A stretch of 64,000 bases of DNA from Shewanella sp. MTB7 (GTDB lineage: Bacteria; Pseudomonadota; Gammaproteobacteria; Enterobacterales; Shewanellaceae): contig NZ_CP085636.1 of assembly GCF_027571385.1 (NCBI RefSeq), positions 1,860,001-1,924,000 on the forward strand. Reading direction: 5' to 3'. The stretch's first letter is position 1, and the number at the start of each line of letters is the position of its first letter. Below, in pieces: positions 46,152 to 54,465 of this stretch. Position numbers and translations under genes: made by a program. Under the pieces are notes generated by a model that was not told the origin of the DNA, searched no databases, and saw nothing but the letters and a program-made list of their open reading frames with translations.

Positions 46152-46604
46152 GTGGATCAGTTTTTAAATCAGTGGTTTAGTGAATATAACAAGGGTGAAG
46201 GGGTAGTTAAAAGTTCACTTTCGACTCAAACGCAGTCTCATTGGCGTGCCTTGTTAGATGAAGTTAAGTTAGGCAAGCTTAGTGATTGGCAGAAAACTCC
46301 GCCAGGTAGGATGTCGTTAATTTTACTTATGGGCCCAGTAGCACATTTACTGGCTGATAGTGAAGTGAATGAATTAAACCGACGTGCTAGAGATTTGTGT
46401 ATACAAGGTGTCGATTTAGGTTTTGATACTCAGCTCGATCTTGTACAGCGCCGTTGTTTTTACGATCCACTTTTCTATTCTTCAGTGAATAAAGATAGAG
46501 AGTTACTGATCCGCCTGCTTGAAGGGATGGAGTCCCAAGTTGACGTTCCGGAAAAAACAGTGTGGTCTACTTGGTATGCACAAGCCTCTTTGCTTAATTC
46601 ATAA
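46152..46604 (+). CDS. Divergent DUF924-like protein
   Basis: The 150-residue protein starts at a GTG with AAGG upstream. The segment LSDWQKTPPGRMSLILLMG, followed by ARDLCIQGVDLGFD and RRCFYDPLFYSS, resembles the DUF924 core. It is shorter than usual for the family, and the conserved DQFPRN stretch is replaced by GPVAHLL. DUF924 function is unknown. It converges with the LysR gene through a shared hairpin. Confidence 0.65.
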   Translation: MDQFLNQWFSEYNKGEGVVKSSLSTQTQSHWRALLDEVKLGKLSDWQKTPPGRMSLILLMGPVAHLLADSEVNELNRRARDLCIQGVDLGFDTQLDLVQRRCFYDPLFYSSVNKDRELLIRLLEGMESQVDVPEKTVWSTWYAQASLLNS

Positions 46605-46613
46605 GTGAAATTT

Positions 46614-46643
46614 CAGGTTTGAATGGTATTATTTTCAAACCTG
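46614..46643. terminator. Hairpin between convergent DUF924-like and LysR genes
   Basis: A perfect 10-bp stem (CAGGTTTGAA / TTCAAACCTG) with a 10-nt loop lies between the two stops. Confidence 0.6.
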
Positions 46644-46659
46644 TATTCCTTTCGTTCAT

Positions 46660-47538
46660 TCACATCTTAAGCAGTCGTCGCAGTATGGTTCGTAAAGCAT
46701 CGTTGGCTGCAAGCTGCACTGCGCTATGCTGTATTACATCGACATTTGCCTGCCAGCCCAGCTGTTCAAATTGTACCGGTACTTTACACAGTGTATTCGT
46801 TTCTAGCGCCTCTATAGCTAAGTGAAGAGGCAGTAAAGCCCAGCCAAATCCAGATTTAGCCAATTCCAATAAGACATAGTAATTATCAGCATACCAGACA
46901 TCGGGTGAGTGGGCTTGGTTGAACCAAGTAACTTTTGAACCTACAGAGCTTATGACCAATTGTCTATGTAGCTTTAGGATATCAATGTGATTTGAACTCT
47001 CTTGAGCTAAAGGGTGAAGGGGACTGACCATGAGTTCAAATTCAACGGTTCCCAATGTTTCGAAGTCGATAGATTCTGGATATAAGTTGTCACTAAATAC
47101 TAAGCCTGAAGTTGCCCTTTTATCTATAACAAGTTGGATGACATCTTGGCTCGAAGCGCAGAGAAACTCAAGCTCCAGCTCAGGGTAGGCTTGTTCAAGT
47201 TCAGGTAGTAACTTGATAAGGTTGGTATAGGGGATCCCTTCATCTATGGCTAGAGTGAGTTTAATTATTTCATCGGATTCTAGAGTATTGATTTGTTGGG
47301 AAAGTCGATGGTGTTGAGCGATCACGGCTTTAGCTTGTGGTAATAATTTTTGACCTCTAGCTGTTAATGTTGGATAACGACTCGATCGATCAAATAACTG
47401 AAACCCAGCATCTATCTCCATATTCATGATGTTTTGACTGACGGCTGACTGCACTTTACCTAGCTTGCGTGCCGCAGCTGAAAATGAACCGGATTCGACG
47501 GTAGCGACAAATGACGTGAGTTGCTCAATAGAAGGCAT
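46660..47538 (-). CDS. LysR-family regulator, likely of the adjacent PACE efflux gene
   Basis: The 292-residue protein has a LysR helix-turn-helix (TSFVATVESGSFSAAARKLG, VQSAVSQNIMNME) and effector domain. It is divergent from a PACE-family transporter gene with 84 bp between starts, the same layout as aceR-aceI in Acinetobacter, where the LysR protein activates the pump gene. Regulation of the pump is inferred from this layout only. Confidence 0.88.
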   Translation of the reverse strand: MPSIEQLTSFVATVESGSFSAAARKLGKVQSAVSQNIMNMEIDAGFQLFDRSSRYPTLTARGQKLLPQAKAVIAQHHRLSQQINTLESDEIIKLTLAIDEGIPYTNLIKLLPELEQAYPELELEFLCASSQDVIQLVIDKRATSGLVFSDNLYPESIDFETLGTVEFELMVSPLHPLAQESSNHIDILKLHRQLVISSVGSKVTWFNQAHSPDVWYADNYYVLLELAKSGFGWALLPLHLAIEALETNTLCKVPVQFEQLGWQANVDVIQHSAVQLAANDALRTILRRLLKM

Positions 47539-47622
47539 ATCAGTAAAGCTGATGGTATGTGATTATCAATTATCATATATAGAGATGATAATGACTGCAA
47601 GTTACTTATTGGAGTCTAAGGT

Positions 47623-48033
47623 ATGCAAACTAAAGAGAGAGTGTTTCACGCGATTATATTTGAGCTAATAGCGTTAGCTATCCTTATTCCGGCAGCCGCT
47701 ATGTTTAGCAGTAAAGATGCGTCTTCCTTGATAGTTGTTGGTGTTGGCTTAAGTTTATATGCTGTAGTCTGGAATTATTTTTACAATATTTGGTTTGATA
47801 AACAGTTTGGTAGCGAGCGGGCAAGCAGAAGTTTATCGTTAAGAATAGGCCATACACTTGGATTCGAGTCTGGGATTATCTTTATTACAGTGCCATTGAT
47901 TGCTTGGTTTCTAGGTATCAGTTTAGGGGCGGCGCTATTAATGGAAGCCGCTTTTCTTATCTTTTTCTTCTTTTATGCCATCATATTTAATTGGTGTTAT
48001 GACAACATACGAAGCCGTCTGGTAGCGGGGTAA
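47623..48033 (+). CDS. PACE-family efflux transporter (AceI-like)
   Basis: The 136-residue protein has four hydrophobic helices arranged as two bacterial transmembrane pair units, with RVFHAIIFE near the N-terminus (Glu14 in place of the functional Glu15 of AceI), WNYFYNIWFD after the second helix, RIGHTLGFE opening the second unit, and FNWCYDNIR at the end. PACE pumps export chlorhexidine and other compounds; natural substrates may be short diamines. GGAG is 8 nt upstream of the ATG. Confidence 0.9.
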   Translation: MQTKERVFHAIIFELIALAILIPAAAMFSSKDASSLIVVGVGLSLYAVVWNYFYNIWFDKQFGSERASRSLSLRIGHTLGFESGIIFITVPLIAWFLGISLGAALLMEAAFLIFFFFYAIIFNWCYDNIRSRLVAG

Positions 48034-48243
48034 ACTAGGGGATCTAAGCCATTATTTACTTTAACTGTTTATCTGAGCTTTTTTGGGTGTTTTATACTAG
48101 CTGTTTACGAATTTGCCAGAAGGTTATAAAATGGTTGCAATTCGTGAGGGTAATGTTGGGAATTGTCTATTTTACTTCCATGAGCTATATAGGGTTCATA
48201 TAGGATTAATTCTTAGTGTGAAAACTTAAGTTAGTGGGTAGTT

Positions 48244-48819
48244 ATGATAAAGCGTTCTGATGTGAGTTTTATAGTATCTGTAGGATTCCTATTAAGTTTT
48301 ACTGCTTCGACGTGGGCTTGGGCAGATATGGATGGTGATGGGGTTCCTGATGTTAAGGATGCTTGTCCGCGAACAAAGGCAGATGTATTGGTCGATTCCA
48401 CGGGCTGTAGCGGACTAGACGTGATTGATCGAGTTTGTTTACTGACTCTGGATAATAAGCTTTACCCAGAGACTTGTACTCAAGTAACTCCTTTGGTGCT
48501 GAATTTCGAGTTTGCTAAGGTTGATGTCATGTTTACTCAGTGGCAAGTGTTTACTCGTATTAAGTCTTTCTTATTACTGCATGATGTAAACCTCTGCTTA
48601 CTGGGTCATACGGATTCAATGGGCGGTGAAGCGGGTAATATGCAGTTATCTTACTTACGAGCCTTAAACGTTAAGCAGATCTTAGTTGATGATTTAGGGT
48701 TTGATTCTGAACGTTTTGTTGTTAAAGGGATGGCTGATACTAGGCCAATCGCAAGTAATGACTTGCCCGAAGGGAGAGCTATGAACCGTAGGGTAGAACT
48801 GTTTGTCGAATTAGATTAA
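48244..48819 (+). CDS. OmpA-family outer membrane protein with thrombospondin type 3 repeat
   Basis: The 191-residue protein has a signal peptide (cleavage near AWA|DM), one calcium-binding thrombospondin type 3 repeat (DMDGDGVPDVKDACP), and a C-terminal OmpA peptidoglycan-binding domain (NFEFAKVDVMF, LLGHTDSMGGEAGNMQLSYLRALNV, MADTRPIASNDLPEGRAMNRRVEL). There is no barrel, so it probably acts as a periplasmic or outer membrane-associated peptidoglycan linker. Confidence 0.9.
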   Translation: MIKRSDVSFIVSVGFLLSFTASTWAWADMDGDGVPDVKDACPRTKADVLVDSTGCSGLDVIDRVCLLTLDNKLYPETCTQVTPLVLNFEFAKVDVMFTQWQVFTRIKSFLLLHDVNLCLLGHTDSMGGEAGNMQLSYLRALNVKQILVDDLGFDSERFVVKGMADTRPIASNDLPEGRAMNRRVELFVELD

Positions 48820-48943
48820 TGCCTGTTATTTTTACAGATAATTATCAATCTGTTGTTTTGAATTAATTCATTAGTCGTATCTGATTAATGAATTTAAAAT
48901 TAATAAGCCAAACTTTATTTGGCTAATTTGAGGGAGTAAATAA

Positions 48944-49768
48944 ATGGAAAACTTGGAAGGTTTGTTTGAACAAGCACCAGATCTTATCGTGACATATGGC
49001 ATGAAAGTGCTCTTAGCTATTGTCATTTTTGTTGTCGGTAAATACTTAGCTGGATTAGCTAAAAAGATAACCTGTAAGCTGTTACTTAAGAAAAAAATCG
49101 ATGAGACAGTCGCCTCTTTCGTCGGGAATATGGCTTGGGGACTGGTACTAGTATTTACCATAGTGGCCACATTAGGTCAGGTCGGTATTCAAACTGCATC
49201 TTTGGTCGCTGTAATCGGTGCGGCGGGTTTAGCTGTGGGCCTTGCGCTTCAAGGATCACTGTCTAATTTTGCTTCAGGCGTCTTGATGGTGTTGTTCCGA
49301 CCTTGCCGTGTAGGTGATTATGTTGAAGCGGCTGGTATTGCTGGTACAGTTAGTGAGATCACTATCTTTTCGACTAAGTTACTTACGCCTGATAATAAGC
49401 TCATTATTGCGCCAAATTCTGCAATGATGGACGGTACGATTATTAATTATTCAGCGATGGATACGCGTCGAGTCGATCTGGTCATTGGTGTCTCTTACGA
49501 TGCTAATTTGGCTGATACTAAGAATATTTTGACTAAGATCGTTGAGAATAACCAGTATGTCTTAAAGGATCCTGTTTACACAATTGCCGTCTCTGAATTA
49601 GCGGACTCTTCTGTGAACTTTGTCGTACGTCCTTGGGTAAAAGGCAGTGATTACTGGCCAGCCTATTTTGAACTGCTAGAGCAGATTAAAATAGCCCTAG
49701 ATGAAGCGAATATAGGTATTCCATATCCTCAAATGGATCTTCATGTGAAGGAAGCTCCAGCAGTATAA
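48944..49768 (+). CDS. mscS: Small-conductance mechanosensitive channel MscS
   Basis: The 274-residue channel has three membrane helices; the pore helix carries the Gly/Ala pattern GAAGLAVGLALQGSLSNFASG, followed by the beta domain (RPCRVGDYVEAAGIAGTVSEI, PDNKLIIAPNSAMM) and alpha/beta C-terminal domain. It releases solutes on hypo-osmotic shock. Length is close to E. coli MscS. GAGGGAG precedes the ATG. Confidence 0.95.
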   Translation: MENLEGLFEQAPDLIVTYGMKVLLAIVIFVVGKYLAGLAKKITCKLLLKKKIDETVASFVGNMAWGLVLVFTIVATLGQVGIQTASLVAVIGAAGLAVGLALQGSLSNFASGVLMVLFRPCRVGDYVEAAGIAGTVSEITIFSTKLLTPDNKLIIAPNSAMMDGTIINYSAMDTRRVDLVIGVSYDANLADTKNILTKIVENNQYVLKDPVYTIAVSELADSSVNFVVRPWVKGSDYWPAYFELLEQIKIALDEANIGIPYPQMDLHVKEAPAV

Positions 49769-49790
49769 TCCAATTGAGTTATCTGTTATG

Positions 49791-49830
49791 AGACACAAAA
49801 AGGTCGGCAATAGCCGACCTTTTTGTGTCT
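49791..49830. terminator. Bidirectional terminator between mscS and the TRIC-family gene
   Basis: A perfect 18-bp stem (49791-49808 with 49813-49830) with loop AATA contains AGGTCGGC/GCCGACCT flanked by A5/T5. Confidence 0.9.
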
Positions 49831-49903
49831 GGAGCGTTTAAAATTTTGGAGGTCAAAACATTTATGAGAATTACCATGGATAGAGCATCAGCTATGCAAG
49901 CAT

Positions 49904-50551
49904 TTAATGTGAGGCACCATCGTGGCCATGCTCATATTGGTAGTCGAATTTAGGCATTCCCCAGCGAAATTTAATCGCTAACATTCTGAAGCTGAAGCCA
50001 AAGGATAGACAGATGGCTAAGTTAATCCATTCTGCCACTTCAAAAGACTTAAGACCGACATAGAGTGCCGCAGTGAGTAGTGCGACTAAAGCGTAAAGCT
50101 CTTTCTTAAAAATAAGTGGAACTTGATTACATAAGATATCGCGGATAACACCACCAAATACGCCAGTTACAAGCCCCATTACCACAGCCACAACTGGACC
50201 AAAACCTAACATTAAGGTTTTCTGTGCGCCTATGATAGAGAACACTGCTAATCCTAATGCATCGATAGCAAGAAACAACTTAGATAAGTAACGCATCACC
50301 GGGGCAATCAACACAGTTAGTAGCGATGCGAGCGCGATGGCAATGAGGTAGTGCACATTTTCAACCCAGATTAATGGGTAATTACCTAACATCATGTCGC
50401 GAAGGGTCCCACCGCCTATAGCAGTGGCGCAGCCAATAATGACCACACCAAATAGATCCATCTGTTTTTTTCCAGCAGCTAACGCACCAGTCATCGCTTC
50501 AGCAATGATACCGATAAGCCAGAGTAGGCTGATAAATTGAACTTCTTGCAT
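49904..50551 (-). CDS. TRIC-type membrane channel family protein (YicG/UPF0126)
   Basis: The 215-residue protein has about seven membrane helices as two UPF0126 repeats, with the glycine motifs ATAIGGGTLRDM and GVFGGVIRDI. Homologues are bacterial TRIC-like cation channels, though some relatives are glycine-linked. The ATG at 50551 is chosen to match E. coli YicG; earlier in-frame starts up to 50617 are possible and the ribosome site is weak. Confidence 0.9.
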   Translation of the reverse strand: MQEVQFISLLWLIGIIAEAMTGALAAGKKQMDLFGVVIIGCATAIGGGTLRDMMLGNYPLIWVENVHYLIAIALASLLTVLIAPVMRYLSKLFLAIDALGLAVFSIIGAQKTLMLGFGPVVAVVMGLVTGVFGGVIRDILCNQVPLIFKKELYALVALLTAALYVGLKSFEVAEWINLAICLSFGFSFRMLAIKFRWGMPKFDYQYEHGHDGASH

Positions 50552-50898
50552 TGAAATAGCCATCCTGAAAAAAGAGAGGGGATTTTGCATGAAAAAATGA
50601 AAAAACAAAATAGACATTTATTATTTATTTTGATTAGTTTATCTAATGATTTAAATAATAAATTATGCTTACATCTCTTTTGTTGTTAAGTTGTGACGTT
50701 GTTTATTGATAGATATACTAATCTTAACTACTTTATTGTTGTTTAAATCGTTGTTTGGCTGGTATTTTTATCTTAAAGTTTGATTTTGACTAATATGATG
50801 AACATGTTAAGCATCAGCTCTTTTAACGCTGGTACAGTGTTAGCAGTAAGGTTAGTATGCCTGTTCTTGAAAGATATTAACTCTTGTGAAGTGAGCTT

Positions 50899-51912
50899 AT
50901 GATAGATTTTCGTAGCGATACCGTGACCATGCCAACGTCAGCAATGCGCAAGGCGATGGCCAATGCTGAAGTGGGCGACGATGTGTATGGTGATGACCCT
51001 TCGGTAAACCATTTAGAGGCAATGTCAGCCGAAATGTATGGTTTCGATGCTGCGCTTTTTACCTCTTCAGGTACTCAAGCTAACTTGTTAGCCTTAATGT
51101 CCCATTGTGAACGTGGGGATGAATATCTCTGTGGTCAACAAGCCCACAATTATAAGTTTGAAGGGGGAGGTGCGGCTGTACTTGGGAGTATCCAACCTCA
51201 GCCTTTGAATAATCAGGCAGATGGTTCTATCTTACTTTCAGAGATTAAAGCGGCGATAAAGCCCGATGATATTCATTTTGCTAAGACAAGGCTTCTTAGC
51301 CTAGAGAACACTATTGGGGGTAAGGTGCTTCCTCAAGAGTATTTGGCTCAAGCACAAACGTTAGCGTTCGATAATAAGTTGAAAATACATTTGGATGGCG
51401 CTCGTGTCGCTAATGCTGCAGTGGCGCAGAATATTGCGATTAGTGATATTACTCAGTATTTTGATTCAGTTTCTATCTGTCTATCTAAGGGATTATGTGC
51501 ACCAGTAGGATCTATCTTATTAGGAGATGACCGCTTAATTGGTAAAGCTAGACGCTGGCGTAAAATGCTCGGCGGTGGAATGCGTCAAGCAGGGATTCTA
51601 GCTGCTGCGGCAAGTTTGGCTATAACAGATCAAGTTGAGCGTTTAGCTATCGATCATGATAATGCTCGTTATCTTGCTGAGCAACTCGCGAATGTAGATG
51701 AGTTAAGTGTCGATCTCTCTTTAGTGCAAACAAATATGGTCTATGTTCAGGTCGCCTCTGGAGTTGATGTTACTGTTCTTGCCGCTAAATTGAAAACAAA
51801 TGGCATACTCATCAGTCCAAGTGCAACAGTCCGTTTAGTGACACATGCTGATATTAGTCGCCAAGATATCGATATCTTTATTACTGAGCTTAAACGTCAC
51901 TTAATGTCATAA
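50899..51912 (+). CDS. ltaE: Low-specificity L-threonine aldolase
   Basis: The 337-residue PLP enzyme splits threonine and allo-threonine into glycine and acetaldehyde. It shows FRSDTVTMPTSAMRKAM, EVGDDVYGDDPSVN, SGTQANLLA, LENTIGG, HLDGARVANA and the PLP lysine Lys197 in ICLSKGLCAPVG. It is a single gene with its own terminator. Confidence 0.95.
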   Translation: MIDFRSDTVTMPTSAMRKAMANAEVGDDVYGDDPSVNHLEAMSAEMYGFDAALFTSSGTQANLLALMSHCERGDEYLCGQQAHNYKFEGGGAAVLGSIQPQPLNNQADGSILLSEIKAAIKPDDIHFAKTRLLSLENTIGGKVLPQEYLAQAQTLAFDNKLKIHLDGARVANAAVAQNIAISDITQYFDSVSICLSKGLCAPVGSILLGDDRLIGKARRWRKMLGGGMRQAGILAAAASLAITDQVERLAIDHDNARYLAEQLANVDELSVDLSLVQTNMVYVQVASGVDVTVLAAKLKTNGILISPSATVRLVTHADISRQDIDIFITELKRHLMS

Positions 51913-51934
51913 GTAAGCTGACGTTAATAAAGAA

Positions 51935-51959
51935 AAGTCTGCATCTGCAGACTTTTTTT
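51935..51959. terminator. Terminator after ltaE
   Basis: AAGTCTGCA / TGCAGACTT stem with a TC loop followed by T7; A and T tracts on both sides could also end the convergent minus-strand gene. Confidence 0.85.
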
Positions 51960-51976
51960 GTTTGCGACTTCTAACG

Positions 51977-52756
51977 CTAATGTGAATGCCCACCATGATG
52001 TTTACCGTCTGAAATCGAGTTGCCATTACTGTCATAGAAGCCTAAACCTCCATGTTGGATAAAACCTTGAATGATCATTTTAGCGATAAAAGGGTCGGAC
52101 TCACTGTCGCCGACGTCAGCAAAATCTAAGTCGTTGTACCCTTGGGTCAGCGCATTAACCTCTACATTGGTGATAGGGCTTGCTTCAACTAAGCGATAGG
52201 TGATGTTTCCTTGTCCCTGTTTTAATGTGAACTCGTAGGGAAGGTTGAGTGAATCTATCCATCTTAGCAAGATTTCGTGTCCGGCTTGTTGGCCTAAATA
52301 ATGGCTCACTTGGAAACAGGAAACCTGACTGATTTCACCTCTCTTCAGTTGAGACTTTACCTTTGGCGATACTAAGTGAAATTGCTGCGCGAGGTCGTAG
52401 TTTATATTGAGCGAACGCAGATCGCTTGGTCGATAGGTAATAGAGCGGAGCTCTTGTGGGAAGTAACGGATATACTCACCTAAGCGATTCCAAGCTTCGA
52501 ATGTGGTTGGTGAACGTTTATAGATCACTTGTTGTTGATTCTTTATCAACTGGATTTGTTGTATTGATGCCGCTCCATCTATTCCATTTGATCTCACTAT
52601 GTCATAGCGCACATCAATACTGATTGGATCTAAATTGTCACAGATAAATGAGGTGGCTTTGGTATTGATTTGCTGTAACGTCTCACTATCTGAATGGGCA
52701 AAGCTGGTTTGGCTTATGACAAGTAAAAGGGCCGTAATAAGCAAAGAGTATTTCAT
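51977..52756 (-). CDS. Secreted protein with C-terminal His-rich tail, function unknown
   Basis: The 259-residue protein has a signal peptide cleaved near SFA|HS (residue 20). The mature part has two cysteines (FICDN, VSCFQ), a regular acidic/polar composition, and a C-terminus ending GKHHGGHSH, which looks able to bind metal. Another histidine follows the signal cleavage. I do not recognise the family. It lies downstream of two alkaline phosphatase genes on the same strand (75-bp gap, with a hairpin), so it may share phosphate-starvation expression and perhaps metal supply; this is inference. Confidence 0.72.
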   Translation of the reverse strand: MKYSLLITALLLVISQTSFAHSDSETLQQINTKATSFICDNLDPISIDVRYDIVRSNGIDGAASIQQIQLIKNQQQVIYKRSPTTFEAWNRLGEYIRYFPQELRSITYRPSDLRSLNINYDLAQQFHLVSPKVKSQLKRGEISQVSCFQVSHYLGQQAGHEILLRWIDSLNLPYEFTLKQGQGNITYRLVEASPITNVEVNALTQGYNDLDFADVGDSESDPFIAKMIIQGFIQHGGLGFYDSNGNSISDGKHHGGHSH

Positions 52757-52780
52757 AGAAACTCCACAGTGTTAATGTAA

Positions 52781-52805
52781 GGTTACTCAAAGATATTGAG
52801 TAACC
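52781..52805 (-). terminator. Hairpin after the first alkaline phosphatase gene
   Basis: A perfect 10-bp stem (GGTTACTCAA / TTGAGTAACC) 27 bp beyond the stop; no T-run, so termination may be partial. Confidence 0.5.
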
Positions 52806-52831
52806 TTAAGTTGGTATAGTTAGATTGAGAC

Positions 52832-54436
52832 TTATTGAGCTGCTTCTGCTTTTACTACTAAATTAGCGGCGTGATTAATGACATGGAAAATATGGTTTTG
52901 CTCAACCGTACCCTGTATTAAGTGGGCCCCCGGGCCACTCGCAAATATTGCCACATCTTCACCAGCATGGGTTTCGCTCGACAGAGGGATAAGGGCTTCT
53001 TGATGAAAACCTGCGTTTTGAGTATCAACATAGTTAAGGTCAATCCGTCCAGCCTCTATAGGATAACCGTAACGCTCATCGCCGCCAGTGCTTAAGTTGG
53101 CGTATCCACGGCCATTAGTGTAACCAAGGGTGGTATAAGGTAAGCCATTACTGTCGGTTGAGTGAGTCACTCCAGCTAGACCCGATGAGTCATTGCCCTT
53201 AACTAGGCCAAGTATTGGATTGCCTCGTGTCGGGTAACCCGCAATGGTAAATACATGACTGTGATCGGCCGTGACCATCAATAGAGTATCCTTGCTTGAG
53301 GTTTTCTCCATGGCGACACGCACAGCTTCAGACAGTGCTATGGTGTCGTATAGGGCTCTTGCAGCATTGCCAGCATGGTGTGCATGGTCGATACGTCCCG
53401 CTTCGACAATGAGTACAAACCCTTTGTCATTCTTCTTTAGAATATCAATAGTTTTAGCTGTCATCTCTGCCAGTGAAGGTTCACCTTCTACGCCATCGAG
53501 AGTACGGTCAAAGTCATACTCCATATGGGATGAATTGAATAGACCAAGCGCATGGTCAGTGGTGGCTGGATCTATTGCTAAAAAACTATCTCTGTCTTCG
53601 ACATAAGTTGAATTGGTATATTTTGCTGTCCACTCACTGGTGAGGTTACGGCCATCAAGACGTTTACCGTTTTTACCTTCGGCGTCAGTCAAGGTATTGG
53701 GGATAAAGGCGCGGCGCCCTCCGCCCATTACCACATTGATACCGCTGCCATAGCTAAAATCGATAAGTTGACTGGCGATATCTTTACAACCGTGAGTGAC
53801 CGCTTCTGCAGGTAGGTCGGCATCACTCTCCCAATTACGTTCAGGTGTATGGGCATAAGTTGCCGCAGGCGTTGCATGAGTAATACGCGCCGTAGTAACG
53901 ACACCCGTAGACAGGCCAGCTATCGCAGCAAGCTCCAATGAGGTCACTAGGTTTTGACCTGAAGTTGATGCACAGTTGCCACGAGTGACACCTTCGGCTT
54001 GAGATATGACACCCACATCGGTTTTAACGCCGGTAACCATGGCTGTCATGGTGCCAGCAGAATCTGGTGTTTGTCCGTCAACATTGTAGGTCTTAGTTAA
54101 TCCTAGATGCGGCAAGGTTTCAAAAGACAGCGAGTTCTCTTCACCTGTTTGACCTTTTAGTTGACCATCGAGAATGCGCGCAGCAGTGACTGTTGATACA
54201 CCCATACCGTCACCAACGAACAGGATGATGTTTTTGGCAGCGCCGGCTTCATTATTAACTGACGTGCCGGAAGTCTTAGCTACTTGGCGTTGGCCGTCTA
54301 TGTACCATTCATTGACAGCCGTCCAGTCTTTACCATCGTTGCCATTATTACCCTTGCTGCCGTTATCACCGTCACCGCCACATGCAGCTAGACCAAAGAT
54401 TGCAGCCATAGAGAGTACTAGAAGTTTCTTATTCAT
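52832..54436 (-). CDS. phoA: Alkaline phosphatase, PhoA type, lipoprotein
   Basis: The 534-residue enzyme has a lipoprotein signal (lipobox LAAC, Cys19) followed by a Gly/Asn/Asp-rich linker (about 20-40). Catalytic features: FVGDGMG metal site, nucleophile Ser126 in TPDSAGTMTA, HATPAATYAHTPER, GRIDHAHHAGN, TADHSHVF and ETHAGEDV. It hydrolyses phosphomonoesters in the periplasm or at the outer membrane. The ATG at 54436 follows GGAG. It is 29 bp downstream of a paralogue, and the upstream PhoB sites probably control both. Confidence 0.94.
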   Translation of the reverse strand: MNKKLLVLSMAAIFGLAACGGDGDNGSKGNNGNDGKDWTAVNEWYIDGQRQVAKTSGTSVNNEAGAAKNIILFVGDGMGVSTVTAARILDGQLKGQTGEENSLSFETLPHLGLTKTYNVDGQTPDSAGTMTAMVTGVKTDVGVISQAEGVTRGNCASTSGQNLVTSLELAAIAGLSTGVVTTARITHATPAATYAHTPERNWESDADLPAEAVTHGCKDIASQLIDFSYGSGINVVMGGGRRAFIPNTLTDAEGKNGKRLDGRNLTSEWTAKYTNSTYVEDRDSFLAIDPATTDHALGLFNSSHMEYDFDRTLDGVEGEPSLAEMTAKTIDILKKNDKGFVLIVEAGRIDHAHHAGNAARALYDTIALSEAVRVAMEKTSSKDTLLMVTADHSHVFTIAGYPTRGNPILGLVKGNDSSGLAGVTHSTDSNGLPYTTLGYTNGRGYANLSTGGDERYGYPIEAGRIDLNYVDTQNAGFHQEALIPLSSETHAGEDVAIFASGPGAHLIQGTVEQNHIFHVINHAANLVVKAEAAQ

Positions 54437-54465
54437 TTGTTGCTCCAAAATTGAGTACTGTTTGA

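Noticed and set aside
53271..53606. 111-codon frame antisense to the first alkaline phosphatase gene
   Set aside because: Shadow of a well conserved catalytic gene; no start signal or recognisable domain.
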